From positions 186,001-250,000 of the forward strand of contig NZ_QURO01000004.1 in NCBI RefSeq assembly GCF_003426945.1: a stretch of 64,000 bases of DNA, written 5' to 3'. The notes under the pieces were generated by a model. The model saw only the letters and a list, made by a program, of their open reading frames with translations. It did not search any database and was not told the origin of the DNA. Source of the stretch: Thermus sediminis. GTDB lineage: Bacteria; Deinococcota; Deinococci; Deinococcales; Thermaceae. Position numbers and translations under genes: made by a program. Shown piece after piece: positions 41,685-49,990 of this stretch. How positions within the stretch are numbered: the stretch's first letter is position 1; every line of letters begins with the position of its first letter.

Positions 41685-41736
41685 TTGACGGGCGCCCCAG
41701 GTGGGGGTAGAGTGGGTGTACTTACCGGTCGGTCGT
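41685..41736 (+). promoter_or_regulatory. Promoter and probable TetR operator
   Basis: TTGACG (41685-41690), 17-bp spacer, TAGAGT (41708-41713). TTACCGGTCGGTCGTC just downstream overlaps the expected start site. Its complement contains GACCGACCGGTAAGT, similar to the T. thermophilus PfmR site as I remember it (TACCGACCGNTNGGT). Autoregulation by the TetR gene at 41739 is likely. Confidence 0.55.
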
Positions 41737-41738
41737 CC

Positions 41739-42329
41739 ATGGTGACCCCCACCCGCACCCGCATCTTGGAGGAGGCTGCCAAACTCTTCACCGAGAAGGG
41801 CTACGAGGCCACCAGCGTCCAGGACATCGCCCAGGCCTTGGGCCTTTCCAAGGCTGCCCTTTACCACCACTTCCGCAGCAAGGAGGAGATCCTCTACGAG
41901 ATCAGCCTCCTGGCCCTCGAGGGCCTGGTGCGGTCAGGGGAGCAGGCTTTGAAAGAGCCGGATCCCAGGAGGGCCCTGCTGCGCTTCATGGAGGCCCACG
42001 CCCGCTACTTTGGGGAGAACTACCCCTTCTTTGTGGCCATGCTCCAGGGCCTGCAAAGCCTCTCTCCGGAGAGGCGGGCCCAAACCGTGGCCCTCCGCGA
42101 CCGCCATGAGGAGAACCTGCGGACCATCCTGCGCTGGGGGATGGAGGCCCGGGCCTTCCGCCAGGTGGACGCGGCCCTGGCCGGGCGGGGGGTGCTCTCC
42201 CTCCTCAACTGGATGATCCGCTGGTTCCGGCCGGAAGGCCCCATGCGGGCGGAGGAGGTGGCCCGGGCCTACTTTGACCTCATCTTGAGGGGCCTCGAGG
42301 CCAGGGATGGGCCATCTGGGCCCCTCTGA
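41739..42329 (+). CDS. TetR-family regulator (PfmR/FadR-like)
   Basis: A 196-residue TetR protein; ATG at 41739 starts MVTPTRTRILEEAAKLFTEK. The helix-turn-helix is TSVQDIAQALGLSKAALYHHFRSKEEIL (residues ~27-54). The C-terminal ligand domain is of the TetR_C fatty-acyl/aryl-CoA-responsive kind and includes YPFFVAMLQGLQSLSPE. It lies right after the Liv-ligase operon and may sense an acyl-CoA made by that ligase. The closest known functional parallels are PfmR and FadR of T. thermophilus. Confidence 0.85.
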   Translation: MVTPTRTRILEEAAKLFTEKGYEATSVQDIAQALGLSKAALYHHFRSKEEILYEISLLALEGLVRSGEQALKEPDPRRALLRFMEAHARYFGENYPFFVAMLQGLQSLSPERRAQTVALRDRHEENLRTILRWGMEARAFRQVDAALAGRGVLSLLNWMIRWFRPEGPMRAEEVARAYFDLILRGLEARDGPSGPL

Positions 42330-42375
42330 CGGGGTAAGCTGCACCCAAGGGGTACAATGGGGAGGGGAGGAAGGT

Positions 42376-42852
42376 ATGAAGGGGCATCCCGAGGTCATCC
42401 AGAGCTTGCAGGAAAGACTTTCTGAGGAGCTGGCGGCCATCCTGCAGTACATGGTCCACGCGGAGATGGCGGAGAACTGGGGCTTCAAGGCCCTGGCCCA
42501 GCACCTCAAGGCCCATGCCATCACGGAGATGCGCCACGCCGAGAAGCACATTGAGCGCATCCTGTTTCTGGAAGGCTTCCCCGAGGTGAGCCGCATCGGG
42601 GAGATCAAGATCGGGAAGAACGTCCAGGAGATCCTCTTCAAGGACTACGAGGGGGAGCTCCAGGCGGTCAGGGGCTACAACGAGACCATGAACCTGGCCC
42701 AGGGCCTCGGGGACAACGGCACCCGGGAGATGGTAGCGGAGATCCTCAAGGATGAGGAGGCCCACGTGGACTGGCTGGAGACCCAGCGGGACCTCCTGGA
42801 ACAGATGGGTCTGAGCAACTACCTGCAGTACCTGGCCGGGGAGATGGAGTAG
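42376..42852 (+). CDS. bfr: Bacterioferritin
   Basis: A 158-residue ferritin-like four-helix protein with GGAGGGGAGGAAGGT before ATG 42376 and TACAAT at 42353-42358 as a likely -10. EELAAILQYMVHAEMAENWG carries the first ferroxidase Glu and the Met that could bind heme, EMRHAEKHIERIL the ExxH pair, and KDEEAHVDWLETQRDLL the second set. Bacterioferritins store iron as a ferric mineral in a 24-mer and protect DNA from peroxide. It ends 3 bp from the convergent HxlR regulator. Confidence 0.92.
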   Translation: MKGHPEVIQSLQERLSEELAAILQYMVHAEMAENWGFKALAQHLKAHAITEMRHAEKHIERILFLEGFPEVSRIGEIKIGKNVQEILFKDYEGELQAVRGYNETMNLAQGLGDNGTREMVAEILKDEEAHVDWLETQRDLLEQMGLSNYLQYLAGEME

Positions 42853-42855
42853 GGT

Positions 42856-43182
42856 CTAGGGTACCGGGGCCTTGAGGTGCTTCCTCGCCCAGCCCTCTAC
42901 CGCCTGGATCACCGCCTCTAGCTCCTCCCCCGAGGGGGTGAGGCGGTAGCGGGTGCGGGGGGGCATGTAGGACTCCACGGTCTTCTCCACCACCCCCAGG
43001 CGCACCAGGTGGTCCAGGCGCTGGGACAAGGTGGCTGGGTTCACCCCGCCGATGGCCCGGGAGAGCTCGTTGAACCCCTTGGGCCCCTCGAGGAGAGCGC
43101 GGACGATGTGCAGGGTCCACTTCTCCTGCAGGAGGTTGAGGGCGGCGTAAACGGGGCAGAAGGCGCCTTCTCCCTGCGCCAT
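42856..43182 (-). CDS. HxlR-family winged-helix regulator
   Basis: A 108-residue regulator. CPVYAALNLLQEKWTLHIVR with the conserved Cys, GFNELSRAIGGVNPATLSQRLDHLV as recognition region, and YRLTPSGEELEAVI are HxlR hallmarks. Members often respond to aldehydes, quinones or redox stress through that Cys. Target unknown; convergent bfr is a neighbour but not an obvious target. Confidence 0.88.
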   Translation of the reverse strand: MAQGEGAFCPVYAALNLLQEKWTLHIVRALLEGPKGFNELSRAIGGVNPATLSQRLDHLVRLGVVEKTVESYMPPRTRYRLTPSGEELEAVIQAVEGWARKHLKAPVP

Positions 43183-43199
43183 GGCCCCATGGTAGCACG

Positions 43200-44138
43200 C
43201 TAGAGGTCGGGTAGCCTCGAGGCCGCCTCCTTAAGCCTCTCCCGGGAGGCGTGGAGGTAGATCTGGGTGGTGGCGATGGACTCGTGGCCCAGGAGGTCCT
43301 TCACTGCATCCAGCTCCACCCCGCTTTCTACCAGGAGGGTGGCGTAGGCGTGGCGGAGCTTGTGGGGGGTAAGGCGCCTGGGGTCAAGCCCCGCCCGGAT
43401 GGCGGCCTCCCGGAACCTAGCCTCCACGTAGCGGGCGGAGGGTACCCGGCCCCGGCGCTTGCCCTGGGCAAAAGTGAATATATTCACATTTCCCTGAGGC
43501 GGTCCCAGCTCCAACAGGACGCCCTGGGCTGTCCGGGAAAGGGGCACCAGCCGCTCCTTATTGCCCTTGCCCACCACCCGCACGGCCACGGGATGCCCGT
43601 TTTCCTGCAGGATGTTGCGCCCCTTTAGGAGGAGGGCCTCGGAGATCCTCAGGCCCGTGCCGTAGAGGAATCGGGCCAAGGAGGTGAGCAAGCGGGCCTC
43701 CTTTTCCTGGGACAGGGCCTCGAGGAAGCGCCGGAGCTCCTCGGGGCTTGGGTGGAGGGGAAGCCGCCTCCCGGCCTTGGGCCGGCCGATCCCCTCGGTG
43801 GGGTCCTCCACGGCCTCGCCCCGCACCTGGGCCAGGTAGCGGTAGTAGCTCCTAAGGGCGGCCAGGAACCCCTGGACCCGCCTGGGGGCCCAGCGCTCCT
43901 CGAGGAGGAGGGCCCGCACCGCCTCGGGGCCTGGCGGGAGGCCCTGGGCCTTTAGGAAGCGGAGCCAGAGGGCCAGGTCCTGGAGGTAGCGGCGAACCCC
44001 CCGGGGGGAGTACCCCCGCTCCAGGAGGAGGTACTCCGCATAGGGGGCCAGGGGCAGAAGGGCCTCCGTGGGCTTTTTAACGCCGATGGTTTTCCATATA
44101 ACGGGGATGGCGGGTTCGGTCACGGGGGCATTATACAT
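43200..44138 (-). CDS. Tyrosine recombinase (XerC/XerD-like)
   Basis: A 312-residue integrase. N-terminal SAM-like domain (YAEYLLLERGYSPRGVRRYL) and C-terminal catalytic domain with Arg in GTGLRISEALLL, Lys in VGKGNKERLVPL, HKLRHAYATLL (His, Arg), LLGHES (His) and nucleophile Tyr in TTQIYLHAS. It may be the XerD-type enzyme resolving chromosome dimers. ATG at 44138 is the apparent start; TATAAT at 44130-44135 lies just inside it, so a leaderless GTG at 44123 (MTEPAIPVIW) may be the true start. Confidence 0.9.
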   Translation of the reverse strand: MYNAPVTEPAIPVIWKTIGVKKPTEALLPLAPYAEYLLLERGYSPRGVRRYLQDLALWLRFLKAQGLPPGPEAVRALLLEERWAPRRVQGFLAALRSYYRYLAQVRGEAVEDPTEGIGRPKAGRRLPLHPSPEELRRFLEALSQEKEARLLTSLARFLYGTGLRISEALLLKGRNILQENGHPVAVRVVGKGNKERLVPLSRTAQGVLLELGPPQGNVNIFTFAQGKRRGRVPSARYVEARFREAAIRAGLDPRRLTPHKLRHAYATLLVESGVELDAVKDLLGHESIATTQIYLHASRERLKEAASRLPDL

Positions 44139-44163
44139 GCGCGAAATGTACCTTTCGCGAAAT
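44130..44163 (-). promoter_or_regulatory. Promoter region of the recombinase gene with two direct octamers
   Basis: On the minus strand ATTTCGCG occurs twice (44156-44163 and 44140-44147), 16 bp apart, just before TATAAT (44130-44135). The plus strand also holds the palindrome TTTCGCGAAA at 44153-44162. The tandem octamers on nearly one helical face and a half suggest a regulator binding site. Confidence 0.5.
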
Positions 44164-44188
44164 ATTAGGCCGGAGGGCGCCGACAGGA

Positions 44189-44938
44189 TCACTCCCCTTT
44201 GGGAAAGGCCAGGGGCCGCCCCCGGTGCCAAAGCACCTCAAAGGGCACCTCGTAGACCTCCTGCAGGAGCTCGGGGCGCAGGAGCTCCGAAGGGGGCCCA
44301 TGGGCCAAAAGCCGTCCTCCCTTGAGGAAAACCAGCCAGTCCGCGAAAAGGGCGGCTAGGCTGAGGTCGTGGAGGGCGGAGAGGACCAGGCGCCCTCCCC
44401 GGGCCAGGCGGCGGCAGAGGGCCATAACCTCCAACTGCTGCTTGGGGTCCAGGTGGTTGGTGGGTTCGTCCAGGAGGAGAACGGGGGTGTCCTGGGCCAG
44501 GACGCGGGCCAGGTCCACCCGGGCCCGCTCGCCCCCAGAGAGGGAGGGGTAGGGCCGGTGCGCCAGGTGCAGGGCCCCGGTCTGGGCCAAGGCCCAGGCC
44601 ACGCGCTCCGCCTCTTTGGGCCCCCTTCCGTGGGGAAGCCGCCCCAGGGCCACCACCTCCCAAGCGGTGTAGGGAAAGGCCACCCCCCGGTGCTGGGGCA
44701 AAAAGGCCCGCATGAGGGCGAGCTCGCGGGGCGTGTAGGCCCGGAGGGACTTCTCCCCCAGCCGGACCTCCCCCTTTGAGGGCGCCCACTCCCCGCCCAG
44801 GAGGCGCAGGAGGGTGCTCTTCCCCGCCCCGTTGGGGCCCAGGAGGACCACCAGGGACCCGGCGGGAAGCTTCAGGTCCACCCCCTCCACCAGCCAGCGC
44901 CCGTTGCGGGCATGCCCCAAGGCCCGGGCCTCAAGCAT
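44189..44938 (-). CDS. hmuV: Heme ABC transporter ATP-binding protein HmuV
   Basis: A 249-residue ATPase. Walker A GPNGAGKST, signature LSGGERARVDLARVLA, Walker B LLLDEPTNHLD and H-loop ALHDL. The spacing and the Arg-rich signature are typical of the FecE/BtuD/HmuV group. It overlaps the permease gene by 8 bp and is the last gene of hmuTUV. Confidence 0.9.
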   Translation of the reverse strand: MLEARALGHARNGRWLVEGVDLKLPAGSLVVLLGPNGAGKSTLLRLLGGEWAPSKGEVRLGEKSLRAYTPRELALMRAFLPQHRGVAFPYTAWEVVALGRLPHGRGPKEAERVAWALAQTGALHLAHRPYPSLSGGERARVDLARVLAQDTPVLLLDEPTNHLDPKQQLEVMALCRRLARGGRLVLSALHDLSLAALFADWLVFLKGGRLLAHGPPSELLRPELLQEVYEVPFEVLWHRGRPLAFPKGE

Positions 44939-45920
44939 GCCTCCCCTCCCCCAGGACCAGATAGAGGAACAGGGGACCCCCTAGGACCGTGGTCAGGAGC
45001 CCCACGGGGAGCTCCGCCGGGACGAAGAGGGTCCGCGCCGCCAAGTCCGCCAGCACCGCAAGGCTCGCCCCCCCTAGGAAGGCCCCCGGGAGGAGGAAAC
45101 GGTGGTCTGACCCGACCCACCGCCGCAAGAACCAGGGCACGAGGAGGCCCACAAAGGCGACGTTGCCCCCCGCGGCCACCGCGGCCCCCACCGCCAGGCT
45201 GGACCAGGCCAGCGCCCACCTCCTAAGGGCCCGCACGGGCACCCCCAGGTGAAAGGCCTCCTCCTCCCCCAGGGCCAGGGCGTTCAGGAAGGGGGCCAGG
45301 CGGAGGAGGGCAAGCCCGCTCAGGAGGAGCATCCCAGCAGTCAGGGCTGCGCTCTCCCAGCTAGCTCCGGCAAAACTGCCCAGGGTCCAAAAGCTAAGGC
45401 TCCGCCCCTGGGGATCCTCGACGAGAAACTGGAGGACCCCCAGGACACCCCCCAGGGTGAGGCCGGCCACCACGCCCACGAGGAGGAGGACCGGGCCCTC
45501 CCGGTGGGCCAACCGGGAGAGGAACCCCGCCAGGGCCAGGGCCCCCATGGCGGCGAAGAGGGGGAGGAGCCAGGGGAGGGAGGGCCAGAGGGCCAACCCC
45601 AGGAGGGCCCCCAAGGCTGCCGCTCCACCCATCCCCACGAGCCCGGGCTCCACCAAGGGGGTCCGGAATACCCCCTGCAGGGCGGAGGCGGCCATGGCCA
45701 AGCCTCCCCCCACCAAGGCCGCCAGGACCACCCGGGGGAAGCGGATGTTCCAGAGGACGGCGGCGCGCTCCCCCCCTTCGCGAAGGGCCTGGGGAAGCTC
45801 GGGGAGAGGGATGGGGTAGGCCCCTTGGGAGGCGGCCAGGAGCATGGCCAGGGGGAGGAGGGCGGACAAAAAGGCCAGACCCCTGGCATAGGGCCGCCCG
45901 GCCGAGACGGGTTCCCTCAC
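44931..45920 (-). CDS. hmuU: Heme ABC transporter permease HmuU
   Basis: A 329-residue FecCD-family permease with about ten membrane segments. RFPRVVLAALVGGGLAMAASALQGVFRTPLVEP is the family landmark, followed by GVLQFLVEDPQGRSLSFWTLGSF and the late GGNVAFVGLLVPWFLRRWVGSDHR loop. ATG at 45920 overlaps the hmuT stop as ATGA. Family members import heme, cobalamin or ferric siderophores. Confidence 0.9.
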   Translation of the reverse strand: MREPVSAGRPYARGLAFLSALLPLAMLLAASQGAYPIPLPELPQALREGGERAAVLWNIRFPRVVLAALVGGGLAMAASALQGVFRTPLVEPGLVGMGGAAALGALLGLALWPSLPWLLPLFAAMGALALAGFLSRLAHREGPVLLLVGVVAGLTLGGVLGVLQFLVEDPQGRSLSFWTLGSFAGASWESAALTAGMLLLSGLALLRLAPFLNALALGEEEAFHLGVPVRALRRWALAWSSLAVGAAVAAGGNVAFVGLLVPWFLRRWVGSDHRFLLPGAFLGGASLAVLADLAARTLFVPAELPVGLLTTVLGGPLFLYLVLGEGRHA

Positions 45921-46843
45921 CTCCGGAGGTCTGGGTGCGGGATGAGGACCTGCCCGCCCTTCTCGTAGATGGCCTCGTGGAGGTCCAGGGCCCCCTTACC
46001 CACGGTGTAGCCGTACCCGGAGAGGTAGGTGACGTCCATGGCCACAATCCGGCCCGCCCTGCCCGCGGGGGTTTCGGCCACCCCAGGCAGGCGCAGGACC
46101 GCCTCAAAGCTGAAGGGCTGGTCGGGGAAGACGGGAACCAGGATGACGTCAGGCCGGGCGGCCACCACGGCCTCGGCGCTCAGGTTCACGCATCCCCGCA
46201 ACGCCCCGGGAGCCGCCACCCTCCTCACCGCATTCTGGGCCCCCGCCAGGGCAATCAGGCCAGCCCCGCTGGCCTCCTCCCCGCAGACAAAGGTGTTGCG
46301 GGGGTCCCGGGGGTAGAGGTAGAGGACCCGGGCCTCCGGGCCCCTGCGCACCAGGAGCTTGGAGCGGAGGGCCAAGAGGTCCCGCTCCAAGGCCCGGACC
46401 AGCTCTTCCCCGCGGCCCACCTGGCCCACGGCAGCAGCCACGGTGCGGATCTTCCTCTTGACCCCTTCCACCGTGGGCTCATCGGGCACCAGGACCACGC
46501 TGACCCCAGCACGGCGGAGCTGCTCCAAGGCCGGGGGCGGACCCGCCTCCGAGACCGCGAGCACCAGGGTGGGCCGCTGGGCGAGGATGGCCTCTGCGTT
46601 GAGGCGGAAGAAGAGGCCCACGTCGGGCTTGCGGAGCACCTGGGAGGGGATGTAGGAACCCGTGTCCCGCGCCACGATGCGGTCGGCCACCCCAAGTCTC
46701 CCTAGGATCTCAGAGATGGAACCGCCGATGCTGACGATGCGTTCGCTGCTCCTAACCTCAACCTCCCGGCCAGTGGCGTCGGTAACCCGGACCGGCTGGG
46801 CCCAAGCTAGCCCCAATAGGAGTGAAAGGACCAGTAGGCGCAT
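45917..46843 (-). CDS. hmuT: Heme-binding periplasmic protein HmuT
   Basis: A 308-residue class III binding protein with signal peptide MRLLVLSLLLGLAWAQ. RIVSIGGSISEILGRLGVADRIVARDTGSYIPSQVLRKPDVGLFFRLNAEAIL is characteristic of HmuT (IGG.ITE and the GYxR-type start of the lobe). It would deliver heme to HmuUV. Heme rather than a siderophore is favoured because of the ISEILGRLG and GRAGRIVAMDVTYLSGYG segments, but this is by similarity only. The 298 bp upstream (46868-47165) hold only the paaR promoter region. Confidence 0.85.
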   Translation of the reverse strand: MRLLVLSLLLGLAWAQPVRVTDATGREVEVRSSERIVSIGGSISEILGRLGVADRIVARDTGSYIPSQVLRKPDVGLFFRLNAEAILAQRPTLVLAVSEAGPPPALEQLRRAGVSVVLVPDEPTVEGVKRKIRTVAAAVGQVGRGEELVRALERDLLALRSKLLVRRGPEARVLYLYPRDPRNTFVCGEEASGAGLIALAGAQNAVRRVAAPGALRGCVNLSAEAVVAARPDVILVPVFPDQPFSFEAVLRLPGVAETPAGRAGRIVAMDVTYLSGYGYTVGKGALDLHEAIYEKGGQVLIPHPDLRR

Positions 46844-47118
46844 AGCCAGGGTGAAGGCAAGGCCCAAGGCTCCAAAGGGTCAAGGGGCTCGGCTACAGAG
46901 GGGGCCTCGAGGGCGGGGGGTCGTCCACTCCCTTCCCTTTGCCGCCAAAACCCAGGCGGTAGGCGACCCCTAACTCCGGAGACCCCTTTTGCCGGGGCTT
47001 CGCCGTCTGGGGTTTCCCTACCGGACGAAGAAGGGAAGGATCTGGTCCAAGGGGGGTAAAACCCGTGGTTGGCTTATCCCCCGTGGGGAGGGAGGGGCGC
47101 AAACGTGAGTTGGGACAC

Positions 47119-47163
47119 TTGCCCCTTGGTTTTGGCCGTGATAGCCTAACAAGCGACCGTTAG
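47119..47163 (+). promoter_or_regulatory. paaR promoter with PaaR-type operator
   Basis: TTGCCC (47119-47124), 17-bp spacer, TAGCCT (47142-47147). The 14-mer CAAGCGACCGTTAG (47150-47163) matches the PaaR consensus I recall from T. thermophilus, CNAACGNNCGTTNG, at 9 of 10 fixed positions. It lies just before ATG 47166, over the transcription start. Confidence 0.7.
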
Positions 47164-47165
47164 CC

Positions 47166-47750
47166 ATGGACCGCCGCAGCCAAATCCTCCAGATGGCCGG
47201 CCACCTCTTCAGCCAGCGGGGCTACCACGCCACTAGCATCCGCGACCTGGCCCAGGCCCTGAACCTCCAGGGGGGAAGCCTCTACGCCCACATCGCCTCC
47301 AAGGAGGAGCTCCTTCTGGAGGTGGTGCGCCAGGCGGCGGCCCGCTTCCAGGAGGTGCTAGAGGGCCTCCCCGAGGCCGGTCCCAAGGAGAAGCTGGTGG
47401 CCCTGGTGAAGGGGCACCTTAGGGTTATCGCCGAGGAGCTTCCCCGGGCCACGGTCTTCTTCCACGAGTGGAAGCACCTCTCCCCTCCCCTCCTGGAGGA
47501 GGCCAAAGCCCTCCGCCGCCGCTACGAGGAGGGGGTGCAAAGGGTGATCGCCGAGGGGGTGGAGAAGGGGGTCTTCCAGGTGGAGAACCTCCGCCTGGCC
47601 ACCCTCTTCCTCCTCTCGGCCCTCAACTGGACCTACCAGTGGTACCGACCCCAGGGGCCGATGCCCTTGGAGGAGTTTTCGGAAGCCTACGCCGGGATGG
47701 CGCTCAGGGCCCTTGGCGCGGGAGAAGGAGGTGAGGATGGTCAAGCTTAG
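47166..47750 (+). CDS. paaR: TetR-family repressor PaaR
   Basis: A 194-residue TetR protein heading the paa genes. Helix-turn-helix [28 protein letters not shown] (residues ~25-52); the C-terminal ligand domain ends with [20 protein letters not shown]. Its T. thermophilus counterpart releases DNA on binding phenylacetyl-CoA. The paaA start lies 14 bp inside its 3' end, so regulator and catabolic genes are co-transcribed and autoregulated. Confidence 0.88.
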   Translation: MDRRSQILQMAGHLFSQRGYHATSIRDLAQALNLQGGSLYAHIASKEELLLEVVRQAAARFQEVLEGLPEAGPKEKLVALVKGHLRVIAEELPRATVFFHEWKHLSPPLLEEAKALRRRYEEGVQRVIAEGVEKGVFQVENLRLATLFLLSALNWTYQWYRPQGPMPLEEFSEAYAGMALRALGAGEGGEDGQA

Positions 47751-48708
47751 GATCGGCTACCCCGAGGACCCCGACTACAGGGAGCGCCTAGAGGAGTTTG
47801 AGGCCCGCATCGCCCGGGGGGAGAAGATCGAGCCCGGGGACTGGATGCCCGCGGAGTACCGCCGCCAGCTCATCCGCATGATCTCCCAGCACGCCCATAG
47901 CGAGTGGGTGGGCATGCTCCCCGAAGGGGCCTGGATCACCCGGGCCCCCTCCCTCAGGCGGAAGCTCATCCTCCTGGCCAAGGTCCAGGACGAGGCCGGC
48001 CACGGCCAGTACCTCTACCACGCCGCCGAGACCCTGGGGGTGACCCGGGAGGAGATGGTGGAGGCCCTGCTCTCGGGCCGGGCCAAGTACTCCAACATCT
48101 TCAACTACCCCACCCTGACCTGGGCGGACATCGGCATCATCGGCTGGCTGGTGGACGGGATGGCCATCAAGAACCAGACCATGCTGGCCCAGTGCTCCTA
48201 TGGCCCCTACTCCCGGGCCATGGTGCGCATCTGCGCCGAGGAGACCTTCCACCACAAGCAGGGGAAGGAGGCCGTCCTCCTCTACGCCCGAGGGAGCAGG
48301 AAGCAGAGGCAAATGGTCCAGGACGCCTTGAACCGCTGGTGGTGGCCCACCCTGATGATGGCGGGGCCCCACGACACGGACTCCCCCCATACCCCCCTCC
48401 TCCTCCGCTGGGGCATCAAGACCAAGACCAACGACCAGATCCGCCAGGAGTTCCTAAACGAGCACGTCCCCGAGCTCCTGGAGGCGGAGCTTTCCATCCC
48501 TGACCCCGAGCTTCGCTACGACGAGAAGACGGGGAACTGGCTCCACGGCCCCATCCCCTGGGACGAGTTCTGGAAGGTGATCGGCGGCGAGGGCCCCATG
48601 AACCGCCACCGCCTCCTGGCCCGCAGGCGGGCCCACGAGGAGGGGCGCTGGGTGCGGGAGGCCCTCGAGGCCCACGCAAGGCGGCACCTGGCCCAGGCCG
48701 CCGACTAG
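47737..48708 (+). CDS. paaA: Phenylacetyl-CoA epoxidase, catalytic subunit PaaA
   Basis: A 323-residue di-iron oxygenase subunit. ATG at 47737 ([14 protein letters not shown]) is preceded by GGAGGTGAGG. Iron ligands are in [20 protein letters not shown] (E..xxH) and [12 protein letters not shown] (ExxxH). [26 protein letters not shown] is the well-conserved N-terminal block. It forms the ring 1,2-epoxide of phenylacetyl-CoA together with PaaC. Confidence 0.96.
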   Translation: MVKLRIGYPEDPDYRERLEEFEARIARGEKIEPGDWMPAEYRRQLIRMISQHAHSEWVGMLPEGAWITRAPSLRRKLILLAKVQDEAGHGQYLYHAAETLGVTREEMVEALLSGRAKYSNIFNYPTLTWADIGIIGWLVDGMAIKNQTMLAQCSYGPYSRAMVRICAEETFHHKQGKEAVLLYARGSRKQRQMVQDALNRWWWPTLMMAGPHDTDSPHTPLLLRWGIKTKTNDQIRQEFLNEHVPELLEAELSIPDPELRYDEKTGNWLHGPIPWDEFWKVIGGEGPMNRHRLLARRRAHEEGRWVREALEAHARRHLAQAAD

Positions 48709-48717
48709 GAGGCCTTT

Positions 48718-49239
48718 ATGTGGGGAACGGAGTGGCCCCGGTGGGAGGTCATCAAGCAGGACACGGAGAGGAGCCTCCCCCAGATGGTGGGCTCGGTGCA
48801 CGCCGCAGACCCCGAGCACGCCCTCCTCACCGCCCGGCACGTCTTTGTGCGCAGGCCCTCGGCCTATGCCCTCTTCGTGGCCCCGGCGGAGGCCTTCTTC
48901 CACGTGACCCAGGAGGCCCTGAAGGACCCAAGCGCCCTGGAGGTGCCTGAAGGAGAGGAGGAGGCCTACTGGGTCTTCGCCAAGAGGAGCCACCGCCGGA
49001 GCATGATCTACGGGGACCTGGTGGGCCGCTTCCTGGCCAAGAGCCCGGGGGAGGCGGTGAAGGAGGCCCTCCTCCAGGCCCAGGGGGTGGCCTTCTGGGC
49101 GGTGCCGGAAAGGGTCATTACCGGCACGGAGCCCAAGGCGGAGGTGGTAGAGAGCTGGTTTGCCCCCGCCAAGGACAAGACCTACCGCCTGCAGTCCCAC
49201 TACGGCCTCGTCACCGCTAAGGAGGTGGAGGATGCTTGA
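48718..49239 (+). CDS. paaB: Phenylacetyl-CoA epoxidase subunit PaaB, tandem domain
   Basis: 173 residues, nearly twice the usual PaaB of about 95. The first half has the standard features (WEVIKQDTERSLPQMVGSVH, AADPEHALLTARHVFVRR). The second half (YWVFAKRSHRRSMIYGDLVG, then AKSPGEAVKEALLQAQGVAF) has the same plan and seems a diverged repeat. PaaB bridges the PaaAC heterodimers. It overlaps paaC by 8 bp. Confidence 0.88.
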   Translation: MWGTEWPRWEVIKQDTERSLPQMVGSVHAADPEHALLTARHVFVRRPSAYALFVAPAEAFFHVTQEALKDPSALEVPEGEEEAYWVFAKRSHRRSMIYGDLVGRFLAKSPGEAVKEALLQAQGVAFWAVPERVITGTEPKAEVVESWFAPAKDKTYRLQSHYGLVTAKEVEDA

Positions 49240-49990
49240 CCCCTACCTGAAGGAGGCCTTGATCCAGAAGCTCACCGCCATGGCCGACGACGAGGTGGTC
49301 CTGGCCCAGAGGCTTTCCGAGTGGGTGGCCCACGCCCCCATCCTCGAAGAGGACATCGCCATCGCCAACCTGGCCCAGGACGAGCTGGGGCACGCCAAGC
49401 TCTACCTGGACCTGAGGCGGGAGCTAGACGGCTCCGACCCCGACGGGCTCGTCTTCCTCCGGGACCCCCTGGACTACCGGAACGCCGTCCTGGTGGAGCT
49501 TCCCAAGGGGGACTGGGCCTTCACCATGGTGCGGCAGTACCTCTTCGACGCCTACGAGAACCTCTGGCTGAAGGAGGCGGCCTCTTCCCAGTACCCCCCC
49601 CTGGCGGAGGTGGCAGGCCGCATCCTCAAGGAGGAGCGCTTTCACCTGAAGCACTCCTCCCTCTGGGTGGAGCGGCTCGCCCTGGGGACGGAGGAGTCCC
49701 ACCGGAGGGCCCAGGAGGCCCTGGACCTCCTCTTCCCCTACGCCCGCCAGCTCTTCCGCCCCTTGGAGGGGGAGGAGGCCCTGGTGGAGGCGGGGATCCT
49801 GCCGGACCCCTTGGCCCTCGAGGGCCCCTACCTGGAGGAGGTGGGGGGCTTCCTCAAGGGGGTGGGGCTTAGGGTGCCCGAGGGCGGGTACGTGCCCAAA
49901 AGCCGCAAGGAGCATACGGAGTACCTTTGGTCCCTCCTCGCCGAGATGCAGTCCGTGGCCCGCTGGGACCGGGAGGCCAAGGCGTGGTAG
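49232..49990 (+). CDS. paaC: Phenylacetyl-CoA epoxidase subunit PaaC
   Basis: A 252-residue ferritin-like partner of PaaA; ATG at 49232. LTAMADDEVVLAQRLSEWVAHAPILEEDIAIANLAQDELGHA and the second half EERFHLKHSSLWVERL are conserved in PaaC. The protein lost the iron site in the family and serves as structural partner. It overlaps paaB and paaD. Confidence 0.94.
   Translation: MLDPYLKEALIQKLTAMADDEVVLAQRLSEWVAHAPILEEDIAIANLAQDELGHAKLYLDLRRELDGSDPDGLVFLRDPLDYRNAVLVELPKGDWAFTMVRQYLFDAYENLWLKEAASSQYPPLAEVAGRILKEERFHLKHSSLWVERLALGTEESHRRAQEALDLLFPYARQLFRPLEGEEALVEAGILPDPLALEGPYLEEVGGFLKGVGLRVPEGGYVPKSRKEHTEYLWSLLAEMQSVARWDREAKAW

Noticed and set aside
44130-44170. A dif-like recombination site upstream of the tyrosine recombinase
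   Set aside because: The palindrome TTTCGCGAAA and the octamers lack the 11-6-11 layout of Xer sites and overlap an obvious promoter.
46868-47118. RNA gene or small gene between hmuT and paaR
   Set aside because: No tRNA cloverleaf, no strong hairpin with T-tract and no frame with a ribosome binding site was seen.
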